Origin: Rhodamnia argentea
Lineage: Eukaryota > Streptophyta > Magnoliopsida > Myrtales > Myrtaceae
Reading direction: 5' to 3'
Assembly (NCBI RefSeq): GCF_020921035.1
Contig: NC_063158.1
Location: 13,746,001-13,810,000, forward strand
Length of the DNA: 64,000 bases
Shown in pieces: positions 45,324-57,848 of this stretch. Position numbers and translations under genes: made by a program. The notes beneath the pieces are model-generated. The model had not been told where the DNA came from, searched no databases, and was given only the letters and a program-made list of their open reading frames with translations. Every line of letters begins with the position of its first letter. The first letter of the stretch is position 1.

Positions 45324-46740
45324 TGTCCTCTGGATGAGGTTGATGCTAACGCAGAAGCAGAAGCAGAAGCCGAAGCCGAAGCAGAGGGAGGTGAGGCTGG
45401 AGTGGGAGTTGAACTGTTCATAAACGATGAGATCGATCATCGAGGCCTCGGCCTCGACTTTGGGCCAAAGTCCTCGGCTGAAGGACGACACGACTCGGTG
45501 GGGATTTCAATCTACGATGAATAGCAGCTCGTGGTTCAGTGATGGCTCGGCAACTCTCGAATTCACGGTCCGACCTACAAAACAAAAGCACGGGTGACGT
45601 CGATGGAGGGTGGCGACTGCTCTGGCTGCAACCGACGACGTCGGGTGGAGCTGCAGATTGCAACGACAGTGATTTCTGGCGTGGCAGATGGACCGGCGAG
45701 GGTCTCTGTCTATTCACGGTCCACCGTCGTCGCGACACAATGGCTAGCAGGGCTTGGTAGGGATGGAGACTCGACCTGTCGGGTGGTCGAGCAGCCACTG
45801 GTGGCTGTCGGCTTTGGTACGAGCGAGGCAGCCGGAGCGAGGCGGTGTCTACTCGAGGAGGAGGCAACAGACCTCGCCATGGGCGAAGGCAGTGTGGCAT
45901 TAGGTGAGGCACGGTAGCGGCTGAAGGCCCGACAGCAATGGACGTCGTCAGTGTCGGGGATTCGATGACTGCTAGTCAGCGGCAGCAAAGGCTGCGCGAG
46001 GTGATAGCCGACCGGGGGCGGCCACCGGGGATTCTCGACTGTGCTCTTCCTCTGTCTAATTCTCACGTGTATTTTCTGAGACTGAATTTCCGACCTAGAG
46101 TTTTTGCTAGGTTCAATTTTTGTCTATCTATGGAATAGTCCCCCAAATTTTGGGTCTTTGCAATTTGATCATCAGGGACGAAAGTTTGATCAATTAGACC
46201 CTCGCGTGGCGGGCCCGCCGATTGAATCGGCTTGGCTGACCTGTGGCTTCTTTCGCAGCTTGTCTGCTCCTTCTGTGCTTAATTGAGTTCTTTTTTCTAA
46301 CTAATTAAGCTTTAACTGAAGGCCCTTTTCCCCTAATCAAAGTTTAATGGGCTGAATCAAGCGCCAGTTAGGCCCTAATAGCCTTATGAATTTCGACACA
46401 CACCCCCCTTGCAGGCTGAGTTCTGCCTTGGTTCACGCGTCGATTTCGAGTCCATTTTCGCCACCGGTCCGATTAAAATGCAAGAACACATGTTTGGATA
46501 AATTAAACTAAACTATATGAAATATGATTTAAATATTTTTACTGGGGACTATAGTTAATTCCTAGTTTTTTATGCAATAAATGACTAAATGAATTGCCAA
46601 AACTTAGATGTCAACATTTAGGAACATAGAGCAATTCCTAACATCCTAGTATTTCACGCAACAATTCAACCACAGAGAGCCTTCCCTGGTCAAACTGCAC
46701 AAACCTAGCTTTCCTTTTGAATCAAATTTCCTATAGCTAA
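45324..46740. other. GC-rich duplicated spacer upstream of the MITE, no gene seen
   Basis: 45324-45480 is the 5' region of the plastid-gene fragment, with a (GAAGCA)n-like run at 45350-45390. From about 45510 it matches 9650-10410 and 56080-56908, including the GC-rich block. Several overlapping long ORFs on both strands at 45418-46066 come from base composition and are not conserved. Confidence 0.5.
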
Positions 46741-47277
46741 GGGTTTGTTTGGTAATTCTTTTGTTCCCGAAATAGAAAAAGAATATAAACCCATTTGTGC
46801 ACGTGTTGATAGAGGAAAAGCAAGTCGCGACACTACGTTAATTGACTTTTTGTTCCTGGGAACAAAAACAAGAAGTAAAAGAAAGTAATTTATTTATTAC
46901 CGGGAGCAAAAAGCGAAACAAAGTCATTTTAGAAAAACAAGCTCAGTACAACTTAATACTCATCTTTACAACCACGAGACCACCGCCGGTCATTGTAGGT
47001 CGTCGATTGCCACTGTCGTCGACGGTCGCCACCGCCGCAGCTGACGGTCCTTACCGCCTCCATCGGCCTTTTTATAATTAAATATAAAAAGTTAAGACTA
47101 TAAATTTTTAGGTTCATACCAAACAAATTTATGTTCCTTTTATATTTTGGAAATAAAAACTTTGTACGATTACTAAACGCGTTCTTCTATTTAGAAGCTG
47201 CCCTCGGGACAGAATAAAAAAAATATCATTTCTACTCAGAAATTATTCTCGGAACCGAAACGTTACCACACGCGCCC
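46741..47277. mobile_element. Tourist-like MITE, copy beside RLK4
   Basis: Left end GGGTTTGTTTGGTAAT, TAA on both sides, right end complement starting GGGCGCGTGTGGTAA. About 40 bp shorter than the copies at 10411 and 56909 because of a deletion after the left end. Confidence 0.72.
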
Positions 47278-47629
47278 TAATTGATAGCAATTCGTACTAG
47301 AAACCATAAAAAGAAGCAGCAGCAGCAGCATGGCAATTTATTTCGAATTCATTTTATTATACTACAGCACCAAAACAAAGTTTTAGTAAACTTACAGTAC
47401 TCAATAATGTGTGTGCACATTACGTGCCTTATGCTAGCTTAAAACATGTACAGATACAGAGGTGAAAGGTAACAACCATCATCTTTAAGGAAAGATCTTC
47501 AGTTATGTATTTTACCCGCACGTTTGCGTTTGCATAAGCAAAACTGAACGTATAGCAAGGAGAGAAGAGACAAGTTCTAACAAAATTTATGCTATAGAGA
47601 ATAGACATGTTGTTTCATTGTTGTCCGTG
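47278..47629. other. RLK4 3' flank
   Basis: Matches the flanks at 10989-11358 and 57490-57776. It includes a CAG/AGC run near 47313. Probably the 3' UTR of RLK4. Confidence 0.55.
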
Positions 47630-50600
47630 TTAACCCCGTGCAAAGAGTTTCTCTCTGATCTTTTGCAGCTGATTTGCAACTCCGCTGATGCTCATCCGCC
47701 TTCCAGGCACTTCATCGGAGCAAACGACTCCAATATTGTATATTGTAACCAAGCACTCTTGAAATATGCCGTTGCTTTCGGAGACCCAATGTTGAGGACG
47801 GCGGGGGCTTGGATGATTCTCTTTTTCTTGGAGCAGAATGCGATCCGTAATTTCCCGCACTCGTTCGAGCAAAGCTTCCGCCACAAAGCTATGAAGAGTC
47901 AAATTATCTCTGAAGGTGTCATTGGTGGGACTCAACCCCGTGAACATCTCCAATAAGAGGATGCCGTAATCGTAGACGTCGCCTTCTCTTGACACCTTGC
48001 ATCCCATCGTATATTCTGTCACAAATGTAGATCATAGTGCAGGTGAACTTTTGGAGTGTGGATCATTAAAGCAGAGTGTAATGGGCGTAAGAGTTATCAT
48101 GCGGCTACAAAACTCACAAAAAGACCCATCAACATCTTTTACCTAAATAAACTTTCTTGCTTTGAAAGAGATTACCCGGTGGAGCATAACCGATTGTTCC
48201 TCTTATGCCCACCGAGCTCGTCCGATTAGTCACGGTATTAGAGGATGATCCAGGGAGGAACTTTGCCAATCCAAAGTCACCAACATGGGCGACCATCTCA
48301 GCATCTAAGAGGATATTGCTCGGCTTTAGATCACAATGTATGATGGGGATGTGGCACTGGTGATGAAGATAATCCAAGGCAGAGGCGACATCAATGGCAA
48401 TGTTTATCCTTTGAAAGAAATTCAATGTCCGGGTAGGCTCATTCCTGTGAGATGGTGTTGGGTTTGGGTGTAGCCACCTTTCGAGGCTTCCATTTTCCAT
48501 GTACTCATAAACTAAGGCCTTAAAATCATTTTGCTGATGATCAACACCCGAGCAAACCGTCAATATCTTTAGAAGATTTCGATGTCTCACGTTCCTTAAT
48601 GCCTCGCACTCCGCCAAGAAGCTCTTTAGAGCACCACGATGCACTAAATGAAGCACCTTCACCGCAACGGTCGTACCATTTTCCTTAAGTATCCCCTTGT
48701 AAACAGAACCAAAGTTTCCAACACCGATCAAATTCATTGAAGAAAAATCATCGGTTGCTTTTAAGAGTGCTCGATAAGATATGTTTGGACATGAGTCGTC
48801 CATGGAAGTTGAAATCGGTTCTTTTACTTTCTTCTTCAACCAACGAAGATATAGAAAAACCAGAACAAGAGCTATTCCAAGAATGACAAAAGTAGCACAA
48901 GCCGACGATACCAATATATGGATTTTTCTTCTCTTGGAGCGTTTGAAGGTGCACTTGGGGAGGTGAAATGCTGGCAATCCCCCACAAAGCTCATCGTTCC
49001 CAATAATAGAAGTCGCAGTAGCATTCTTAAAGACTCCTTCAAGCGGTAGCATGCCTTCAAAGCTATTGTAAGACAAATTCAAAAGTTTCAGGGACCGAAA
49101 TAATGCTAAAAATTCCGGAATCTGACCCGTTAAATTGTTGCGTGAAAGATCTAGCTCTTCAATACCTCCTAACGATTTGATCGATTGAGGAATGGACCCA
49201 CGGAAAAAGTTTCCCCCCATCCTCGGTGAGGTCAATCCAGTACAATCCCCTAAACTATTTGGGATTTCACCTACCAACATATTGTCCGAGATGTCTAACT
49301 TGGTCAGAGTTTTCAAGTTCCCTACTTCCATGGGTAGAACCCCACTCGGATAGTTCCGAGACAAGTTCAAAATGATTGTTATCGAGGAGAGACCTATGAG
49401 CTGTGGGGGTATGGTACCGCTGAGATAATTATTAGAAAGATCAAGCGACCGCAGAGATTGACACTTTGACAGATGTGAAGGAATTTCCCCATGAAAGTTG
49501 TTCCAACCAAGACTTAGTATGATCAACTTGGTTAGATTCCCTAAAGAAGTTGGGATTGTCCCCCCCAGGTTGTTATCGATTAAGCGCAATGCCCCTAGAT
49601 TTTGTAGATTCCCGAAATTTGAGGGAACCTCGCCTGAAAACTTGTTGGAATACATATTTAAATGGTCCAGGTTGACTAGACTTCCAATCTCTCCAGGAAT
49701 CTCACCAAACATAAGGTTCTCATTCACACCGAACCACTTGAGAGCGATCGAGAAATTACCTATGCATTTGGGCAATGCCCCGCCGAGTCCGTTACGATCA
49801 ATTCCGAAGAACTCTAATCTGGTGGAGTTTGTCAATGAGCATACGAAGCTCAAGTCTTCGGCATTCCCACTTCCCAGATGGTTATCAAAGATGGCAAAAT
49901 ACCAAAGCGAAGGCATATTTCCGAAAGAAGGCACTTTCCCCGAAAGCTTGTTCTTTCCGGCTTCGATGACCTCCAGCTTTGTCCAATTGGACACCGAGGG
50001 AGGAATCGGTCCCTCAAGTTTGTTCACGGCAATGCTGAAAAATTGAAGATTTGGGAGCGTCAAGCCTAAATCTGCGGGAAGACTCCCTTGTATCTGGTTT
50101 TCTAAAACGTCGAACCGGGTCGAGAGGAGGAGATTGAGCAATGAAGACGGAATTGTACCGGACAATCTGTTTCCCCCGACGGTGATAGTATCTAAACTTG
50201 TCGGGCGGCCTAGATCTTCGGGAATGCTCCCGCCCAAGTTATTTTCCGTGAGTTCAAGACGCCGCAGTGAAGACAAGTTCCCAAAGGAGGAAGGCACATT
50301 CCCAGAGAGTGCATTTTTATAAAAGGACAAAAATCGTAGCTTCGATAATGAACCGAGTTCCGTGGGAATTGCTCCGGTTAGTTGGCTGAATGCAATGCTG
50401 ACGGATTCGAGCTTTGAGCAAGCCGACAAGTTTTTGGGAATTTCGCTGGCCGGTGAATTGTTGTCTAGCCGTAGAAAACGCGGGCGGCGCAACCGCCCGA
50501 CTTGCGGAGGGATTTCTCGAACGAGACTATTATTCCGGAGATCAATTACACTCAAGAAGCTTAGGTTTCCGATGTGAGGAGAGATGGGCCCCGAGAGTCC

Positions 50601-50870
50601 TAGCGATGTCAAGTTCGGGACCGTAACCCTCCGGTGCCTCGGGCCGCATGTGACACCGTGCCAATGGCAAAACCCGACGGTGTCATTCCACGAGGCAAGC
50701 CCCCCGTAAGGGTCTTTGACCGCCGCCTTAAATGCGAGCAGCGCGAGTTTGTCGGTTTCATTTGTGGCGGAGGAGGCTTGGCCCAAGCACGGTGCAAGAG
50801 CGAGAGACGAGAGAAGGAAACGGCATGCCGGTGCGGATCTTTGCGCAAAACCGAAGTGCCCAAGTTCCAT
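47630..50870 (-). CDS. RLK4: intact LRR-XII non-RD receptor kinase
   Basis: Second complete gene of the array. Exon 1 50870-48176, intron 160 bp (48175-48016), exon 2 48015-47630; 1026 residues. Layout as in RLK3 with positions shifted by one: signal peptide MELGHFGFAQRSAPACRF onward, LRR cap, LRRs, transmembrane helix near 651-677, kinase with GVGNFGSVYKG, VAVK, HCDLKPSNILL (non-RD), DFGLAKFL and APPE across the intron. LRR faces differ from RLK3 at scattered surface positions (for example VNLDHLNMYSNKFSG against VTPKVLNMYANKFSG), which may affect ligand choice. Its 5' flank lacks the solo LTR and has lost the W-box-like core kept in the other copies. Confident as a coding gene; ligand and expression unknown. 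Confidence 0.93.
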
Positions 50871-51494
50871 AGCTCGAGCAGAAGTTGGTAGAAATGAAAG
50901 GAGGGAGGGAGCTTAAGACTTTAAGAGGAAACTGTGAAGGGCCTTTTCGGTTTTTCCTTTTTCCAATGTTGCATACAAGCCAAAACAACAGCTTATCGAG
51001 TTGGTTTTCTCGGGCATCCAAGTTGCACTACTTTCTCATCCGAACCGTCCCAAGCAAAACGAATCTTGACTCGGGTTGCGATTGCAAAGTCGATGAAGCC
51101 GGCCTGCCCAATAATTCACTCCCATCTTTTTCCATCCACATTGGAAGAGACTTTGGACAAGCTATTTTCTGCATCCGGAGTCTCTGGATGACGGTGATGC
51201 GAGTACCCAATATTTTCTCTTAGGAAAAGTCTTTCCTGACCGGACACGGTACTAACCGTGTTATCAATTTTTTTCTTTTTCTTTTTTTGTTATTTGCTAA
51301 CCACAAGTTTGTGGCTCGCATTTAATCGTCCAAGTGGATGGTCGAGCCGACAAGCCTCTTTTTTGCAAGTAGACCCGATAGACCTGGTCGCTCCCATTCT
51401 TTCCATCTACGTTGGAAAAGACTTTTGACAGGCTATGTGTGCATCCGAACTTGCTGGAAGACGTTGATGCATGTACCCAATATTTTCTCGCTTC
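50871..51494. repeat. RLK4 5' flank with upstream repeat units
   Basis: Paralogue of the other RLK flanks. Units with the TTGGAAGAGACTTTGGACAA / TTGGAAAAGACTTTTGACAG core occur at about 51130-51260 and 51400-51490, and another at 52030-52100. The W-box-like site reads TTTAATC at about 51321. No gene seen. Confidence 0.5.
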
Positions 51495-51908
51495 ACCCTC
51501 TTTTCGACCATACCCACATCTACCAATCTCCACAACCATGGACCGTTGCCGGTCGCTGCCTATCCCCGCCCTCCACCGGCCGCCGCCCATGACCACCACC
51601 AACCTCCGACCATCGCTTGCTCCCGCCTACCGCAGACCCTTACCGGTCGCCACCTGCCGACCGTCCTCGGTAGCCAACCACCGCTAACCTCCGCCGGCCG
51701 CGGATCGTCGCCGGCCTCCGTCCATTACCGACCTTCACCGGCCACCGCCCACGACCACCACCGACCATTGCCTGCCCCACTCACCGCAGACCTTCACTGG
51801 CCGCCACCTGCCAACCGTCCCAAATAGCCAACCACCTCCAACCTCCATCGGCTATCGCCCATTGCCGCCCGCGACAGCCAACCACCATCGCCACCAACCG
51901 CCAACCTT
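51495..51908. mobile_element. Truncated MITE interior, RLK4 copy
   Basis: CCACCG/CGCCGG-rich sequence matching 15467-15915. The AT-rich left part is missing: a repeat unit ending TTTTCTCG joins directly to CTTCACCCTCTTTTCGA, a deletion with TTCTCGC-type microhomology. Confidence 0.5.
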
Positions 51909-54290
51909 AGGAAAAGTCTTGCTTGCCTGTACACGGTACTTGCCGTGTTAAGCTTGTCATCAATTTTTTTCACAAAAACTCCTGTTCTTTCCCGTAAATA
52001 GACCCGGTAGACCTGGTCACTCCCATTCTTGCCATCCACGTTGGAAAGGACTTTTGACAGGCTAGCTACGTATGCATCCGAGTCACCTGGATGACGTTGA
52101 TGCATGCATGTATCTCTATATCTACGTGCTGACAGGACAATCCAGTCCCAGTTGTCATGTCCCATAATTTATCAACCTTCGTATGATTCCGTGGAAACTC
52201 CTCCGTCCTCTATTTCGCACATTTCATTTTCCATTTTCTCCATATATTTTTTTTTTCAGTTTTTGAATTTTGGAAATAACGCTGGTCCTATTTCATATTT
52301 CCTTAAAACTTTTCTCTGTCTACCATGTGGAATGCCACATAGGATGCCATCACAGCACTCCCCAACAGCTTCAAAGCTCGCATACGTTTTCGTTTATATT
52401 TTAACGGAACAAAACAACGAAAAATAAATAATTCAAGAACCAGATTGGCCAAAAGATGAATTCGGGGTTGTCGATGCGCAAATTGAAGCCTTTGTATTAG
52501 CAAAATTGATATAAGTAGTAAGCCTCCGAACGAGCGGTGCCGGAGAATTCGCACTTACGCCCTTAGAAAAATCCAATACACAGAAGTTACATTATTGAGA
52601 TGTGGGACTGATTATACTAAGGCATATTTAGACAACACTTGCTATGCGTATCGAGATCCTTTTAATTGCTGCATACCGGAAGGTTCGACTTGAAATCTAT
52701 ACATCCTTATTCGCCCTGTTAAAATGTGTCTCAAGTTTGAGTCTGTGAAGTTGGTTGACTTTTGATCATGTATTGAAGTCGCCGATGCAATAAAAGGAAA
52801 AGGTAAAGTCCAAACTTGGGCTTGTTGACCGAATAAGTCTCCCACCCATGTGAGAGCTCGGTTTCATATATGCTTTCCCTTAATTTAGGCATCCTTTTAT
52901 ATTAGGTATGCTCTCCCTTAATTTAGATATCCTTTATATTAGGTATGCCCTCTCTCTTTTTCCGCATTTAACCATAAATTCTAACATTGGGCATGTGTTA
53001 CTATACCACAATGCACACCCCCCGAAAATCGATTTGGTATTCTTTTCTTGAGATATTTTCTAAACACTAAGACAGATTGGGAGCCCACCAATTTGCCATT
53101 AGCTCTCATACCATTTGTTCAGAGTGCGCAGCAGAAGCTTCATCGAGAAAGATCGCCAAGAGATAGCCTAAATTCGAGCCTGTTTATATCAAGTTGGAGC
53201 CATTTTCACTCAAAAGCTTAAGTCCATGAATTATCGGTCAACTTGGATATATTAATTGCTCAATACCATACCATTTCTCCGACGTAAGACTTCTCTACCA
53301 TAACTCACATGTATATCTTAACACACCCACCATAGTCACAGTGTTGCCCTTATCTGATCGAACTTATAGCTCTAGCATCGGAGAGCTGTCCCCGATATCC
53401 ATTTACTTTGCTCTAGAATTAAGCGGTGGTAAGCCACTATTCCTAGTCAAGTCGCAGAATCCAAGCTGTCCTTTGAATCTGACTCCCAACAGCTAATTGA
53501 TTGGAATTCGTCGTAAGGAGCATCATACAAGTAAAATGACAAAAAGGAGCAAGGTAATTTGATTTGGATTTATTTTAAAACACTATAACACCAAAACAGA
53601 GGGCTTAGTAAATTGACAGTGCTCAAGAATGTGTGCGCATCGCGGGGCTTATGCTTAATTCGAAATATGTACAGAATCGGATGGCAAATGATAATCAACT
53701 ATCATCTTTAAACAAAGATCTTCAGTTATATATATTTTACATGTACATTTGCCTTTGTGCAGAGAGAGAGAGAGTAATTTGGTCAAAAGATGTGCTTTAA
53801 CTAAAATTGGTGTGGAAATAACGTCACCCTTGTGGTTATTTACTAAAATAAGATATATGATTTTAATTGTTTCATTAAAACATCTTATTGTTGTGAATTT
53901 TGGACTGGCTCGCACTTTTTCTACTCCTATTATGACTTTGATACTCTTTATTGTATATGTTTTTACCATCTTATCATTTGTATGGCCATCACTTCTGGTA
54001 CAACTTTATAGACTTCATTTTTTATTTATTGTTTTGTCAACTCTTTTATTTTCTTTTTTCTTTTTCCCCTTACGGGTCCCACTTTCCTCCTTTTTCCACG
54101 CCTTCCACTTCTTCTTTTTTTCTTCTTCCAAAAACCCCAATGTCTCCTGTTTATAATCTATTATGGCAATGGAGCTGCTAAAGTGATATTTTGATAGTAT
54201 CGTTAGTTATTTTCGACCATTCGATCTCCCAATCAAGTTTTATGCAAAGCATATGGTGATGATGCGTGAATCTATCGTTGAAATTGCATT
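51909..54290. repeat. Duplicated spacer segment, RLK4 copy
   Basis: Paralogous to 2450-4659, 15960-18036 and 32890-35132. Includes the RLK 3'-flank remnant (53390-53750) and ends at the common AAATTGCATT breakpoint. No gene seen. Confidence 0.6.
53761..53774. repeat. (AG)7 microsatellite
   Basis: Shortest of the four same-site AG runs. Confidence 0.9.
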
Positions 54291-54300
54291 CTGTTATTAG

Positions 54301-55837
54301 TCAAATTAAGACAACAGATGGAGATGTTTCTGCTGAGATTCCAGGCAAGGGCTGCAGCATCACTGAAGTAGCTGAAACCCCATCTCTGAAACAGGATAAT
54401 GGCCATGATATTAGCTTTTTCAAGACTGGAAGCAGCCAGAAAGATCGTCTTACAATGTGGAATGAAAGGAAGCCGATATCTGTAGAAGAGAGACTCAATT
54501 TTGAAGGGCCTGCCATCCAAGACCAAACCAAAGAAAACTTGGTTTACAACTCATCCCTTTCAACTTCGAATCTCAAAGAGCCATCTACAGTGGAAAATAA
54601 GGATGACAACATGGAGGGAATGAAGTCTGGAAAGTTGCTAACAGAGGATCGAGGATTAAGACTAAAGGAAAGTGAGAAATGTTATTCTCTGGTAATCTCA
54701 GATGCTGGGGTGAATGATGGGAATCCAGAGGCTGGTGATAATGCCCAGGTTGAGGAAGCTCGGAAAAATCATGATGTGAGACTTGCAACTGAGTTTTCGA
54801 TAGCTGAGAAACTTCAAGATTTAGATGAAATGGTTTTGCGAAAATGTGGGACCATTCCCAGGGTTGTCTAGTGTGCTTTCTGCCAGTCATCAGAATGCTC
54901 AGAGGTCCATTTGCTTTATTTCCATGCAACTTTTATCTTCTGGGTTTGATCCGGAATGTAATGCTTTAGACTCAGAAGCTAAATGCTACATATGCAATTT
55001 ATGATGGCAGGCTTCAGGAGAGATGGTCCACTACAGTAATGGTGAGCCTGTTCCTGCAGATTACAATGGAGGATCTAGGATCATACATTCACACAAGAAT
55101 TGCACTGAATGGTAAGAAACACTTGAAATATGACAAAAATACAACCAGTTTACATTTATATATCCAGCCAAATAATCTGGTTAATGTAATCAGAGGAATT
55201 TCTTGATGGTGATCATATCATATTTTTCTGCATCCTTCCACCTTTAAATTATATTAAAACAGTGGCTGCAGAAGCTTCAAACTTCATAATTGTGATTGTC
55301 TAATGTCCAAGGCTGCTGTTACTTTTGATCTGGCTGAGCCTAACAAGGCTAAACTCTACATGTGCAGGGCTCCTAACGTCTATTTTGTGGATCGTCAAGC
55401 TATTAATCTTGAAGCTGAATTAGTCAGGAGTCGAAGAATAAAATGCTGTTGTTGTGGAATCAAAGGGGCAGCTCTTGGATGCTATGAGAAAAGTTGTTGC
55501 AAGAGTTTTCATGTTACTTGTGCCATGAAGATCCCGCAATGTAGATGGGATACAGTAAGTTTCATGGATGCACTCATAAGTCGTATACAACATTTGGCCG
55601 GCCACATCTTCTTCGTTATCACATTTTTTCTTTAAATTCTCATTGGAACAGGTTAATTTCGTTCTATTGTGCCCGCTTCACTTTTCTTCTAAATTGCCTA
55701 TTGAAATTCCCAGACCTCGAGAGATACAGAGTTCTTCAAAAGAAGAGTATGTTTACAAATTTCATTTACTGAATTTTGATAAACATTATGAGCCTGATGA
55801 GATGGCTTACACATAACTTTTACAGGTAATCACAATT
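54301..55837 (+). pseudogene. BRCA1-like gene fragment, copy 2 (ends before BRCT)
   Basis: Paralogue of 4670-6197. Exons: 54301-54904, 55011-55111, 55368-55554, 55652-55746 and the first 12 bases of the next (from 55826). It carries the same TAG before CAFCQ as copy 1, so the fragment was already interrupted before it was duplicated. The ePHD zinc-ligand pattern is better kept than in copy 1 (SCCKSFHVTCAMK, RWDT). After CACAATT the sequence jumps to the equivalent of 9413, deleting all BRCT exons (about 3.2 kb relative to copy 1). Exon 1 is 3 bp longer than in copy 1, with one extra codon after AET. Not functional. Confidence 0.78.
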
Positions 55838-56908
55838 TTGAATCTATACATTTGGTTTGATCAATAGTGCATAAAAAGACACCTTCCTTCGAGATTGGAT
55901 AGGTAGCATGTGTTTTTTTGAATAGTATGGTCGGAGTTGGACAACGACGGTCGACTAGCTCAGCTAGTTCGCGACAGGGCTCACGGTGTTTTGTGGCAAG
56001 ACACACAGCAGCAAGCTCACGGGGTTATCATGGCTGAACGACGGCGAGACCGCGGCGACTCACGGTGGGGCTTTCAATCTGCGACGATTAGCAGCCCGCG
56101 GTTTGGTGATGGCTCGGCAACTCTCGAGTTCACGTGATTGATCTACAAAACAAAAGCACGGGTGACGTTGGTCGAGGGTGGCGACTGCTGTGGCTGCAAT
56201 CGACGACGTCAGATGGAGCTGTAGATTGCAGCGGACAGTGATTTCTCGATGGTGCAAGAGCTGGACCGGCGAGGGTCTCTGTCTATTCGTTGTCCACCGT
56301 TGTCGCACCGCAATGGCTACCAGCGCTTGGTAGGGATGGAGACTCGATCGGGTTCTTTTTTCTAACTAATTAAGCTTTAACTAAATGCCTCTTTTTCCTA
56401 CATTAACATTAACATCAATATCAATATCACCTTTATCCCAAGCTAGTCGAGGTCGGCGGTCAAAGGCCCCTTTTCCCTACTTGGAGTTTAATGGGCTGAA
56501 TCAAGCTCCAATTAGGCCCTGATAGCCTTATGAATTTCGACAACCACAACACCCCCCCACCCCCCGGCTGGCTGAATTCTATTTTGGGCTTCGGCCTGGT
56601 CCGCATGTTGATTTCGGGTTCGTTCTCGTCGCCGGTCCGATTAAAATGCAGGAATACATGTATGCATAAATTAAACTAAACGATATGAAAAATGATTTAA
56701 ATATTTTTGCTAGGGACTAACTATAGTCCCTAATTTTTTATGCAATAAATGACTAAAAGAATTGCCAAAACTTAAGTGTTAACATTTAGGAACATAGAGC
56801 AATTGCTGACATCCTAGTATTTCGTGCAACAATTCAGCAACAGAGAGCCTTTCCTAGTCAAGCTGCACAAACCAAGATTTCCTTTTGAATCAAATTTCCC
56901 ATAGCTAA
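55838..56908. other. Spacer before RLK5, GC-rich block, no gene seen
   Basis: Paralogous to 9413-10410 (very close) and 45510-46740. The frame at 55937-56137 is also present at 9513-9713, with MDNDGRLAQLVRDRA at its start, but I cannot assign it to any family and it is likely by chance in a recent duplicate. A run of Cs lies near 56550. Confidence 0.5.
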
Positions 56909-57489
56909 GGATCTGTTTGGTAATTGGTAACATTTTTGATTATGTGTTTTTCTACTCTTTTGTTCCCGGAATAGAAAAAAAAAACATAAACCCGTTTGTG
57001 TACGTGCTGATAGAGGAAAAGCAGGTCGTGACAGTACATTCATTGATTTTTTGTTCCCGGGAACAAAAATAAGAAGTAAAAGAAAGTAACTTCTTTGTTC
57101 CCGGAAACAAAAAAAACAAATAAAATGCCATTTTAGAAAAACAAGCTCAATATAACTTAATGCTCGTCTTTACAATCACAAGTCCACCGCCGGTTATCGT
57201 CTGTCACCGATCGCCATTCTTGTCGACGGTCGCCGCCGTTGTAGCTCACCGATCCTAGTTGCCTCCATAGGTTTTTTTTTTTATAATTAAATATAAAAAG
57301 TTGAGAATATAAATTTTTAGGGCCGTACCAAACACATTTCTGTTCCTTTTTAATTTTGAGAATAAAAAATTTTATGCGATTACCGAACGCGTTCTTACGC
57401 TCAAAAACAGTTCCCCAGGATAGAAATGAACAAAATATCATTTCTACTTAGAAATTATTCCCGGAACATAAACATTACCACATGCACCC
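56909..57489. mobile_element. Tourist-like MITE, copy beside RLK5
   Basis: Left end GGATCTGTTTGGTAAT after GCTAA, right end before TAATTGATAG; close sister of the copy at 10411. TTGTTCCCGG repeats and a short GC-rich core inside. No coding capacity. Confidence 0.73.
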
Positions 57490-57848
57490 TAATTGATAGC
57501 AATTCGTACTAGAAGCCATAAAAAAAGAAAAGAAAAAGAAGCAGAAGCAGCAAGCCAATTTATTTCGGATTCATTTTGTTATACTACGGCTCCGGAACAA
57601 AGTTTTAGTAAACTTACAGTACTCAATAATGTGCATGCACATTACAGGCCTTATGCTAGCTTAAAACATGTACAGATACGGATGGTGAAAGATAACAACT
57701 ATCATCTTTAAGGAAAGATCTTGAGTTATGTATTTATGCTATAGAGTATAGACCTGTTGTTTCATTGTTGTCCGCGCAAACCCCGAGCAAAGAGTTTCTC
57801 TCTAATCTTTTGCAGCTGATTTGCAACTCCGCCGATGCTCATCCGCCT
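57490..57848. other. RLK5 3' region including decayed end of exon 2
   Basis: 57777-57848 corresponds to the last codons of exon 2 in the other copies, past the premature UGA. The normal TAA is lost here (GTTTAACAC-type sequence replaced by GTTTGCGCG on the sense strand). A stretch kept in the other flanks (between about 57728 and 57735) is deleted. The rest is 3' flank. Confidence 0.55.

Noticed and set aside
45418-46066. Overlapping ORFs of 100-160 codons on both strands
   Set aside because: High-GC block with open frames in all directions; the paralogous blocks near 9650 and 56080 do not keep any one of them.
48781-48966. 61-codon plus-strand frame starting MFGHESSMEVEIG found in all five RLKs
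   Set aside because: Antisense of the transmembrane and juxtamembrane region; conserved only because the kinase is.
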